Below, one piece after another: positions 1-4,864 of a stretch of 6,168 nt of DNA. Both the position numbers and the translations under genes were made by a program. The notes beneath the pieces are model-generated. The model ran no database searches. It was not told the DNA's origin and was given only the letters and a program-made list of their open reading frames with translations. Positions within the stretch are counted from its first letter, which is position 1. Each line of letters begins with the position of its first letter. The DNA comes from Gammaproteobacteria bacterium (GTDB lineage: Bacteria > Pseudomonadota > Gammaproteobacteria > Steroidobacterales > MnTg04): positions 1 through 6,168 of the forward strand of contig JAPUHG010000203.1 in NCBI GenBank assembly GCA_027297845.1. The letters are read 5' to 3'.

Positions 1-482
1 TTGCTATCCACCAGTAACTGGTAAAACCGGTCGCCGGTAGCCTCGCGTTTCTTCTCATCCACCAAAACGACCCTTTCCGGATAGTTGTCGTCGAAATCGT
101 CCGGCATTCGGTCCAGCCACTCACCGCCCTTGCTTTGCGGGCAGACGGTCAGCAACACTTGTATTGCACGATCCGCCGGCACGATCCTGAACGCCTCGCC
201 GGGCCTGACAAATGCGCCGCATTCAGGTGAGAGCTCAAACCGGCGCCCGCCGATAACGACAAAACCGTTGCCCTCGAGTATGAAAAGCACGCAATCGGCG
301 TCCGCAAACCGGCGCACACGACTGTTTGCACCATCAACCCGAACCCAAAACTGAGACAAGGCGGAGGCGCCACTGTCACGATCAACGATGGTCGCCTGGT
401 GCCAGTCGCCGATGGATGTCTGCTCGAGCCCGTCCCGATCAACAACGAAACAGCCTCCTTCCAGTATTTTTTTTTGCCCCAC
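1..482 (-). CDS. Cupin-domain protein, N-terminal part (3' end beyond left edge)
   Basis: The minus-strand frame is open from about 503 to the left edge and was found by translating the complement directly. It gives about 160 residues with the character of a cupin: an opening FVVDRDGLEQ, a beta-rich run (FWVRVDGANSRVRRFADADC), then VLFILEGNGFVVIGGRRFEL and a PGEAFRI turn, which match the G-rich second cupin motif and the Pro-Gly turn of small-molecule or metal-binding cupins. The final residues (EATGDRFYQLLVDS) resemble the linker before a second cupin domain in bicupins, so the whole protein may be a double cupin. The usual metal-binding His pair of motif 1 is not obvious (the aligned region reads SRVRRFADADC), so metal binding by this domain is doubtful. 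The substrate cannot be inferred. The start is uncertain: GTG at 480-482 is the only standard start after the in-frame stop near 505. A much better Shine-Dalgarno lies further in, at 454-460, but has no start codon in this frame after it. Confidence 0.72.
   Translation of the reverse strand, partial: MGQKKILEGGCFVVDRDGLEQTSIGDWHQATIVDRDSGASALSQFWVRVDGANSRVRRFADADCVLFILEGNGFVVIGGRRFELSPECGAFVRPGEAFRIVPADRAIQVLLTVCPQSKGGEWLDRMPDDFDDNYPERVVLVDEKKREATGDRFYQLLVDS
454..460 (-). promoter_or_regulatory. Strong Shine-Dalgarno-like AAGGAGG without an in-frame start
   Basis: The complement reads AAGGAGG, a perfect anti-16S match. It is followed after 7 nt by GTTGTTGAT in the cupin frame (residues V-V-D). 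No ATG, GTG or TTG exists at proper distance in that frame. TTG at 443-445 is well spaced but lies in another frame that gives no recognisable protein. Either the native start codon has mutated, or the match is chance and GTG 482 is used. Confidence 0.4.
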
Positions 483-532
483 TCGGATCCCCGTTCCCCG
501 TTTTCAAAACTGCCCAATACTGGCCTTCGCCT

Positions 533-546
533 TTGACCTAAATCAA
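533..546. promoter_or_regulatory. FNR/ANR/DNR-type binding site
   Basis: The sequence TTGACctaaATCAA matches the FNR-family consensus TTGAT-N4-ATCAA in 9 of 10 conserved bases, with correct 4-bp spacing and two-fold symmetry. It lies in the divergent region between the cupin gene and nadA. Its centre (539.5) is about 42-44 bp before the transcription start predicted from the -10 element at 572-577, which is the geometry of an activator at a class II promoter. The site could also serve the cupin gene on the other strand, but no convincing -10 was seen there. Confidence 0.7.
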
Positions 547-571
547 GGTATTTCAATCACGGGAACCTGAG

Positions 572-577
572 TATAAA
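572..577 (+). promoter_or_regulatory. -10 element of the nadA promoter (FNR-dependent type)
   Basis: TATAAA matches the sigma-70 -10 consensus in 5 of 6 positions. No good -35 hexamer is present at the right distance. Instead the FNR-like box covers that area, as expected for an activator-dependent promoter. The predicted transcript would start near 582-584, leaving a leader of about 43 nt before nadA. Confidence 0.5.
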
Positions 578-626
578 TGGGATCAACATTGTCTCTGCTG
601 ACGCTACCGTCATAAATGGAAAACGA

Positions 627-1009
627 ATGAGCATAGATTGCCAGACCATTGAAGCCACATCTCACGCGATGTTGCAAAAACTATCTCGCGTCATGCCGGA
701 TTTCGAGATCCAGCAGAAAGCCGAGTTGGTATTCGCCATTGATCAGCTCAAGAAAGAGTGCGGCGCCATCATCCTGGGTCACAATTATATGGAACCGGCC
801 CTTTACCAGACTGTACCCGATGTAGTCGGTGATTCTCTGGCTCTCGCCGAAGCGGCAGTAAAAACTGACAAGAATCCGATCGTTTTTTGTGGCGTCCGTT
901 TTATGGCGGAAACGGCAAAAATACTAAACCCTGAAAAAACGGTGTTGTTGCCCACGAAGCTATAACCGCTGGAAGCGATGATGTGCGTGTCCTAAGCGAA
1001 AAAAAACCA
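627..1009 (+). pseudogene. nadA: Quinolinate synthase NadA remnant (internal deletion, truncated)
   Basis: NadA condenses iminoaspartate and dihydroxyacetone phosphate to quinolinate in de novo NAD synthesis, using a [4Fe-4S] cluster. The intact start (ATG 627, GGA 6 nt upstream) gives 112 residues with clear NadA signatures: KKECGAIILGHNYMEPAL at about 42-59, VGDSLALAEAA at 67-77, and VFCGVRFMAETAKILNPEK at 86-104. The frame then stops with TAA at 963-965. From 956, in another frame, the sequence reads EAITAGSDDVRVLSEKKP, which resembles the segment that normally follows KTVLLP..AGCSLAE in NadA. About 8 codons, including the first Fe-S cysteine (GCSL), have therefore been lost in an out-of-frame deletion. 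The remaining ~230 residues (family length ~330-370) are absent, because the homology ends at the inverted-repeat element at 1015. The product cannot be a working NadA; a functional copy elsewhere is expected. A 112-residue fragment may still be translated. Confidence 0.88.
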
Positions 1010-1014
1010 GTAGC

Positions 1015-1034
1015 TAGCAGCCTGTTGAAAAAAC
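1015..1034 (+). repeat. Left terminal inverted repeat of the MITE-like element
   Basis: TAGCAGCCTGTTGAAAAAAC pairs with the complement of 1203-1222 at most positions; the differences are a few G/A and C/T changes. It follows directly on the last recognisable nadA codons (to about 1009). The preceding TAGC at 1011-1014 repeats its first four bases. Confidence 0.7.
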
Positions 1035-1202
1035 TTCAGGCGAGCGCGAGACAAGGCGAGAATCGACGAGGCGCCACTCTCGCCTGTCCTTGGGCTCCGC
1101 GGCATTTGGGCGTCCCGCCCGTCAGCGCAGTGTACACGCCAGTTTGCGGCTGCACCGCCCCGCATTTTGAGTCGATTCTTAACGCCGTATGGTGCCGGCT
1201 GA

Positions 1203-1222
1203 GGCTTTTTAACGGGTTGCTA
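1203..1222 (-). repeat. Right terminal inverted repeat of the MITE-like element
   Basis: On the plus strand it ends ACGGGTTGCTA. Its last three bases (CTA, 1220-1222) read TAG on the minus strand and form the stop codon of the TVP38-like gene. The T5 run (1206-1210) after the GC-rich GCCGGCTGAGGC could also give weak transcription termination for plus-strand transcripts. Confidence 0.68.
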
Positions 1223-1768
1223 CGAAACCATGCCGGCTCCAATCAGCGCATAGATCAGTGAACCGGGCAAATATCCCAACAACAAACTCGCGAAGTGAGT
1301 TCGCAGACGCACATGATGCGATCCGGCGATCAGGTCGGCGAGCGATCCGCCGGCCCACGGAACCCAGCGTAGTAAAGTCAGGAACAACCAATTATCCGCC
1401 TGGTAACTCCTCAACCAGACCGGTAACGCCTGAATACGAGCCCGAATATCCCATTCGTGATCACCGCGTTGCCAGATCCGATACATGATCAGACCGGTCA
1501 CCATGCTCGAAACAAGGTTGATCAAGGTTGCGGCCAGAACGGAGAACAATGCGCCGTTGACGACTGACAACACAATAGCGCCAAACGGTGTGACGTTGGT
1601 CAGCGTTTTGACCAGAAACGAAACCAGCGGCGCAAGTACGCCCCATTGAGAAACCACCTCCCGAGCACCTTCGATTTCGACCCAGCGATTGGCGGCGATC
1701 GACAACAGGATCATGGTCGCCAGCATCCAGACGAATGGAGAAAGAACTGCGCGTTTGATCCTGTGCAT
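1220..1768 (-). CDS. TVP38/TMEM64 (DedA-superfamily, VTT domain) membrane protein, C-terminus possibly altered
   Basis: The 182-residue product is hydrophobic, with probable membrane segments at about 10-26, 46-68, 70-95, 127-146 and 160-178. Two features fit the VTT/DedA superfamily: a re-entrant-type stretch TPFGAIVLSVVNGALFS (60-76), and LLRWVPWAGGSLADLIAGS (132-150), whose Arg and Pro match the conserved R-x-x-P site. A final LPGSLIYALIGAG (167-179) resembles the family's closing helix. Members are linked to lipid scrambling and membrane homeostasis, including undecaprenyl-phosphate or phospholipid flipping. The stop TAG lies inside the right tip of the MITE-like element, so the last residues (about VS) may be foreign and the protein is somewhat shorter than the usual ~200-240. 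The ATG at 1766-1768 starts 12 bp after the lipid kinase stop, which suggests one transcript. Substrate unknown. Confidence 0.82.
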   Translation of the reverse strand: MHRIKRAVLSPFVWMLATMILLSIAANRWVEIEGAREVVSQWGVLAPLVSFLVKTLTNVTPFGAIVLSVVNGALFSVLAATLINLVSSMVTGLIMYRIWQRGDHEWDIRARIQALPVWLRSYQADNWLFLTLLRWVPWAGGSLADLIAGSHHVRLRTHFASLLLGYLPGSLIYALIGAGMVS

Positions 1769-1780
1769 TAGCTCACGCTA

Positions 1781-2683
1781 TCAGAAAACACTGTGCACGC
1801 GAATAGCGGCCGGTACGCATTCTATTTCGATCGTGGTTCCATCGCTGTGATAAATCTCACCATCGAGTTCATACCTGACCGGTGATTCAAACTCGATTCG
1901 TATCGACCGCGCCGGTTTCATCGTAACCAATTCGCCGTCACGGTGTTTGCCCGCACGGACCCGGGAAAAGATCTGCGCGCGCCCCAGAGGACCTGCATCA
2001 TCGATCGCCACCAGATCGAGCTTGCCGTCAGACAAGTCAGATTGCGGCGCAATATCGAATGAGCCGCCAAAATACCGCCCATTCGAAACGATGACCATCA
2101 GGCGTTTGCCGCGCAAGGGCGCCAAATCGTCGGCCTCGATCTTCATTTCCAAACCCGGGAATCTGAACAACTGGCGTAACGCACAATATTGATAAAGCAA
2201 ACCGCCTTTCAGACGCGTAAATCCAGCCGCATCGTCAATGACGGCGATATCGAATCCGCAGCCAAAGGCATTGAGAAAATGCCGCCCATTGACCTTGCCG
2301 ACGTCAACAAGCCTGGGCTCATCACCTCTTAGCGCGAGCACGGCCTCATCAACGCGTTGATAATGGATGCCCAGACTCTTGCCAAAATCACTACCGGTAC
2401 CCGCGGGCAGCAAGCCCAGGCTGACATCGCGGCGACCGCTATCGATGATTTCATTAGCCACCAGCGACCAGGTCCCGTCACCACCGACCGCAACGATGCG
2501 GTCATAATTATTGGCGAGAGCCTCTCGAGTCAGCGTTTCAATATCCCCGGGCTGGCTGCTCGTAGCGTGATCGAAATCACCCAGGGCGTCGGCAAGCAAT
2601 TGCAAATAGCGGTCTTTCCGGTGCGCGCCGCGCCCGCGCCCGGCGGCCGGGTTGAAAAGAACGAAATATCGGGGGCCGGACAA
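1781..2683 (-). CDS. Diacylglycerol-kinase-domain lipid kinase (YegS/DgkB/LCB5 type)
   Basis: The enzyme family phosphorylates diacylglycerol, other lipid alcohols or sphingoid bases/ceramides with ATP at the cytoplasmic membrane face. The 300-residue product has the full set of family marks: an N-terminal nucleotide-site strand YFVLFNPAAGRGRG (6-19), the GGDGTW motif (67-72), LPAGTGSDFGK (92-102), a second beta-sandwich domain with SNGRYFGGSFDIAP, SDLSDGKLD, and a C-terminal ELDGE. Length is typical. The start is odd: the only usable start after the upstream in-frame stop (TAG, complement of 2690-2692) is TTG at 2681-2683. No clear Shine-Dalgarno precedes it, and the palindromic element begins 7 bp upstream. 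That element may have separated the gene from its native leader. It is co-directional with the oxoamine synthase and the ADC-like gene upstream and with the TVP38-like gene 12 bp downstream. Substrate is undecided between diacylglycerol and a long-chain base or ceramide. Confidence 0.92.
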   Translation of the reverse strand: MSGPRYFVLFNPAAGRGRGAHRKDRYLQLLADALGDFDHATSSQPGDIETLTREALANNYDRIVAVGGDGTWSLVANEIIDSGRRDVSLGLLPAGTGSDFGKSLGIHYQRVDEAVLALRGDEPRLVDVGKVNGRHFLNAFGCGFDIAVIDDAAGFTRLKGGLLYQYCALRQLFRFPGLEMKIEADDLAPLRGKRLMVIVSNGRYFGGSFDIAPQSDLSDGKLDLVAIDDAGPLGRAQIFSRVRAGKHRDGELVTMKPARSIRIEFESPVRYELDGEIYHSDGTTIEIECVPAAIRVHSVF

Positions 2684-2689
2684 TACGGT

Positions 2690-2791
2690 CTAGCCCGGCT
2701 TATTCATGAATCGTCGGATGATTGCGCAGAGCACTGTGTGCACACGGAATCAAGCAAGAGTGCGAGCGCATTCATGAATAATCCGGGCCAG
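2690..2791. repeat. 102-bp symmetric palindromic (MITE-like) element
   Basis: The arms 2690-2711 and 2770-2791 are inverted repeats of 22 bp with two mismatches. The core is GCCCGG(C/A)TTATTCATGAAT, paired with ATTCATGAATAATCCGGGC. The exact centre of the element (between 2740 and 2741) is a perfect 10-bp palindrome, GTGTGCACAC (2736-2745), so the whole unit is two-fold symmetric. The stretches between arm and centre pair only weakly. There is no T-run after the arms, so it is not a standard intrinsic terminator. It fills nearly all of the 121-bp gap between the ADC-like gene (13 bp away) and the lipid kinase (6 bp away). A miniature transposable element or an intergenic repeat of REP/BIME kind are both possible. 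Confidence 0.75.
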
Positions 2792-2804
2792 GAGCCTGTC
2801 GGAC

Positions 2805-3467
2805 TTAAAGCTTTTCCAGATCTTCGAAAAGCTGCTGACCGCCTCTCATCCACAACTCGCGAAAGGGGTAATCGGCGATCTCTTCCGGGTCAAGTCCCGC
2901 GCACATGGGATGATCGTACAAAGTCAGCGAGCCACGTTCCTCTTCATGCTCGCAAAATTCACCCTGCATATGGATGTCCACTTTGTAGCGCCCGGAATCG
3001 TCATTCATGTTGCACTGGTAGAGATGATCGACAACTTCCCATTGATGTTCGGTAACCGTGAAATCCAGTATGGGCGCATCCCCTTCTTTGACCGCAACCG
3101 CCATCGAGCCGTCATTCTCCGCGAAATCAATGGAAATATCCGCCATGTGGTGCGGCAGGTGCCATCTTTCGATGGCATGCGCGCGCGACTCCGGTGTACT
3201 GGTTCCGAGACGGAATGGGTAAAATGCCGATTTTGGAAAACCACCACCCTTGCGAACCAGTGGCGGTACGATAACGGCCATGACAATCTCCCCATACGCT
3301 CCAACTATGCTTTCGGTGAAGTCAAATGCGGTGACTGCAAAAATAGAGGAACCATGATGCGATTCGAGTGGCTGCAGCGGTTTTGGCAACAATGCCAACG
3401 TCATTTCCGTTGGCATTTCAAAAAAAGCGCTTACCGTCTGGCTGAACCCGTATTTGGTCAAGGACAT
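2805..3467 (-). CDS. Acetoacetate-decarboxylase-fold-like protein (function unknown)
   Basis: The 220-residue soluble protein has the pattern of the acetoacetate decarboxylase (ADC) superfamily: LALLPKPLQPL (24-34), a GAYGEIVMAVIVPP strand with a conserved Glu (56-69), and AIERWHLPHHMADISIDF (98-115) where ADC has its 'E-x-x-GFPKK' segment. In that alignment the Schiff-base lysine is replaced by His (106/107), so acetoacetate decarboxylation by the usual mechanism is unlikely. The C-terminal part (about 150-220) is acidic, with the run CEHEEERG. I chose ATG 3465-3467 because AAGGA at 3475-3479 precedes it by 7 nt; a longer version would begin at 3506. The start overlaps the oxoamine synthase stop by 10 bp, so the two are probably translationally coupled and act together, perhaps on the beta-keto or amino-ketone product of that enzyme. 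The family assignment rests on pattern only and is moderate. Confidence 0.72.
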   Translation of the reverse strand: MSLTKYGFSQTVSAFFEMPTEMTLALLPKPLQPLESHHGSSIFAVTAFDFTESIVGAYGEIVMAVIVPPLVRKGGGFPKSAFYPFRLGTSTPESRAHAIERWHLPHHMADISIDFAENDGSMAVAVKEGDAPILDFTVTEHQWEVVDHLYQCNMNDDSGRYKVDIHMQGEFCEHEEERGSLTLYDHPMCAGLDPEEIADYPFRELWMRGGQQLFEDLEKL

Positions 3468-4762
3468 ACGCCGTTCCTTCGTAAAACCTCGATCAAAATA
3501 TCGCAACCCCGATCGATCTGCTCCGTTGTGTGTCCTGCACTAATCGAGATACGGAAGCGCGATCGGTGCTTGCTGACTGCGGGGAATCTGACCGGATTCA
3601 GATAAACACCTTCGTGAATCAGTTGCTCAGCATATGAAAAAATATGCTTGTCATCACGAATCATCACGGGAATTACCTGCGATTCGGAATCACCGATATC
3701 TACGCCTGCCTCCCTTAGCTTGTTTTGCGCAAAATGTACGTTGCCCCACAAACGTTTTCTGAGTTCAGGTTCTTCCCTGGCAATATCCAGCGCCTTGCTG
3801 ATACCTGCCGTAATTCCCGGTGGCAGAGCGCAGGAAAAAACGCGGGACCTGGCAAAGGCAATCAGATAATTGGTGAGCTTGAACGAACCCGCAACAAAAC
3901 CGCCGATGCCCCCCAGGCTCTTGGAGAATGTCCCCATATGGATATCGATTTCGTCCTCGAGACCAAAGTGTTCTGCAACGCCGCGCCCGTTTTCGCCAAA
4001 AATGAAAGCGGAATGCGCTTCATCGATCATGATCCTGGCGTCGTAACGCTTGCATAGATCGACAATCTCGGGCAGAACCGGCAGGTCACCGTCCATTGAG
4101 TAAACGCCCTCGACCACGACCAGTTTCTTGCCGGTCGCGCGTTTGAGTTTCTTTTCGAGGTCATCGACTTTGTTGTGCCGGAAAAAACTCACCTTGGCTT
4201 TCGATAAAATGATTCCGTCGACAACGCTGGCATGGCAATACTGATCCGTAATCACCGTATCGCCCGGACGCATCAAGCCGGAAATAACACCGAGATTTGC
4301 GCTATAGCCGGTGGAAAAAAGTATTGCGGTTTCTTTTTTCTTGAAATCAGCCAGTTTATCGGTCAATTCCTTGTGCAACTCCATGGTCCCGCTGAGAACC
4401 GGAGAGCCTGACGCACCGAGTCCGTATTTCCGGGTCGCCTCAACGGCGGCCTCAATCACTTCCGGTCGATAAGAGAGGCCGAGGTAGTTATAGGAAGAAA
4501 AATTGACCAGATTTTTCAGAACTTCGTTGCCCAGCGTCTCGCGGATATCGACGGTTGGCAGAGGAGCTGTCTGCATCGGCAGGCCAAACTGATAATAGCC
4601 GGCACCGTATGCCCTCGTCCCCCACCACTCATCCATCGGGTCGAGCATGCAAAATGCATCATCGCTCGATCCGGAATAAAAATTGCTATGATCAAAGTCG
4701 TCGAAACTGTGGGCAGCCGCAGTCGCCGATAATTCCTTAACTTTTTTCTTTGGCGCTTCCAT
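3458..4762 (-). CDS. Alpha-oxoamine synthase (serine palmitoyltransferase/AONS/KBL-type PLP enzyme)
   Basis: Enzymes of this family condense an amino acid with an acyl-CoA or acyl-ACP, with decarboxylation, to an amino-ketone. Examples are serine palmitoyltransferase (SPT), 8-amino-7-oxononanoate synthase, aminoketobutyrate CoA ligase, ALA synthase and CqsA. The 434-residue product has all core motifs: NFSSYNYLGLS (87-97), GLGASGSPVLSGTMELHKELE-like (114-133), FSTGYSANLG (149-158), a PLP-stacking His in QYCHAS (His177), VVEGVYSMDGDLPVLP (216-231), DEAHS (247-251) and the Schiff-base lysine in GTFSKSLGGIGG (Lys281). The Asp247-Lys281 spacing (34) equals that of Sphingomonas SPT (Asp231-Lys265, from memory). 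A ~45-residue N-terminal extension and the stretch GYYQFGLPMQTAPLP make it longer than BioF/Kbl (~385-400) and more like SPT-type members. No bio genes and no threonine dehydrogenase are adjacent. The lipid kinase, acyltransferase and ADC-like neighbours favour a lipid role. The Shine-Dalgarno before ATG 4760-4762 is weak (AAGGGA, about 12 nt away). The substrate is inferred only. Confidence 0.95.
   Translation of the reverse strand: MEAPKKKVKELSATAAAHSFDDFDHSNFYSGSSDDAFCMLDPMDEWWGTRAYGAGYYQFGLPMQTAPLPTVDIRETLGNEVLKNLVNFSSYNYLGLSYRPEVIEAAVEATRKYGLGASGSPVLSGTMELHKELTDKLADFKKKETAILFSTGYSANLGVISGLMRPGDTVITDQYCHASVVDGIILSKAKVSFFRHNKVDDLEKKLKRATGKKLVVVEGVYSMDGDLPVLPEIVDLCKRYDARIMIDEAHSAFIFGENGRGVAEHFGLEDEIDIHMGTFSKSLGGIGGFVAGSFKLTNYLIAFARSRVFSCALPPGITAGISKALDIAREEPELRKRLWGNVHFAQNKLREAGVDIGDSESQVIPVMIRDDKHIFSYAEQLIHEGVYLNPVRFPAVSKHRSRFRISISAGHTTEQIDRGCDILIEVLRRNGVCP
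3475..3479 (-). promoter_or_regulatory. Ribosome binding site that fixes the ADC-like start
   Basis: The complement reads AAGGA, 7 nt before ATG 3465-3467 and inside the 3' end of the oxoamine synthase gene. It favours this start over the in-frame upstream start at 3506. Confidence 0.65.
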
Positions 4763-4864
4763 AATATTTGTGTTTCCCTTACAAAAAGGCCCAGGGCGGT
4801 TGACCTCGCCATGTTAGCTGGCCTATTTTCTCAGATTCCCCGTTGCAAGCAAGAATTCTAACCA
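4763..4864. other. Divergent intergenic region between oxoamine synthase and acyltransferase
   Basis: This 102-bp spacer separates the minus-strand oxoamine synthase/ADC-like/kinase/TVP38 set from the plus-strand acyltransferase pair. It must hold promoters for both directions unless one set depends on distant transcription. A plus-strand promoter is visible. I could not find a good minus-strand -35/-10 pair, and there is no FNR-like box here. Confidence 0.6.
4800..4829 (+). promoter_or_regulatory. Candidate sigma-70 promoter for the acyltransferase gene
   Basis: A -35 hexamer TTGACC (4800-4805, 5 of 6) is followed after 18 bp by TATTTT (4824-4829, 4 of 6). The predicted start is near 4836, giving a leader of about 30 nt before ATG 4865. 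Spacing is acceptable and the -10 is weak. Confidence 0.4.

Larger units (their letters stand above)
1015..1222. mobile_element. MITE-like element with ~20-bp imperfect terminal inverted repeats
   Basis: The left end (1015-1034, starting TAGCAGCCTGTTGAAAAA) and the complement of the right end (1203-1222, starting TAGCAACCCGTTAAAAAG) are imperfect inverted repeats. A second inverted pair lies inside: AGAATCGAC at 1059-1067 and GTCGATTCT at 1171-1179. The outer TA on each side may be a TA target duplication, which would make the element proper 1017-1220. No open frame inside looks like a transposase, so it would be non-autonomous. Ends of the type 'CAGCCTGTTGAAAAA' are, from memory, common for small dispersed repeats and IS ends in proteobacteria; I cannot assign a family. 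The element separates the broken nadA from the TVP38-like gene and replaces whatever lay between. Confidence 0.72.

Noticed and set aside
149..556. 135-codon minus-strand open frame starting with TTG upstream of the cupin start
   Set aside because: It lies in a different frame from the cupin coding sequence. Its product is Arg/Ser/Pro-rich without family features, and it crosses the FNR-box region. It is a shadow of the cupin gene.
1036..1242. Small minus-strand open frame inside the MITE-like element
   Set aside because: It has no transposase features, is low in hydrophobic core residues and spans the element border. Read as non-coding.
983..1261. 92-codon plus-strand open frame
   Set aside because: Its first residues are the nadA remnant in a shifted frame. 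The rest is translation of the inverted-repeat element and the antisense of the TVP38-like gene.
1516..1530. TTGATCAA as a second FNR-like site
   Set aside because: The two half-sites are directly adjacent without the 4-bp spacer, and the site lies inside the TVP38-like coding region.
2690..2791. Intrinsic terminator after the ADC-like gene
   Set aside because: The arms can pair, but the loop is long (58 nt) and no T-run follows on either strand. A simple rho-independent terminator is not supported.
2357..3055. 232-codon plus-strand open frame
   Set aside because: It is antisense to the lipid kinase and the ADC-like gene and crosses the palindromic element. Both minus-strand genes have clear family motifs.
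2910..3605. 231-codon plus-strand open frame
   Set aside because: It is antisense to the ADC-like gene and the end of the oxoamine synthase. No recognisable domain; the minus-strand genes explain the coding signal.
3458..4762. Assignment as BioF or Kbl
   Set aside because: The core motifs fit the whole oxoamine synthase family, but the longer N-terminus and lack of biotin or threonine-catabolism neighbours do not support these specific names, so no gene symbol is given.
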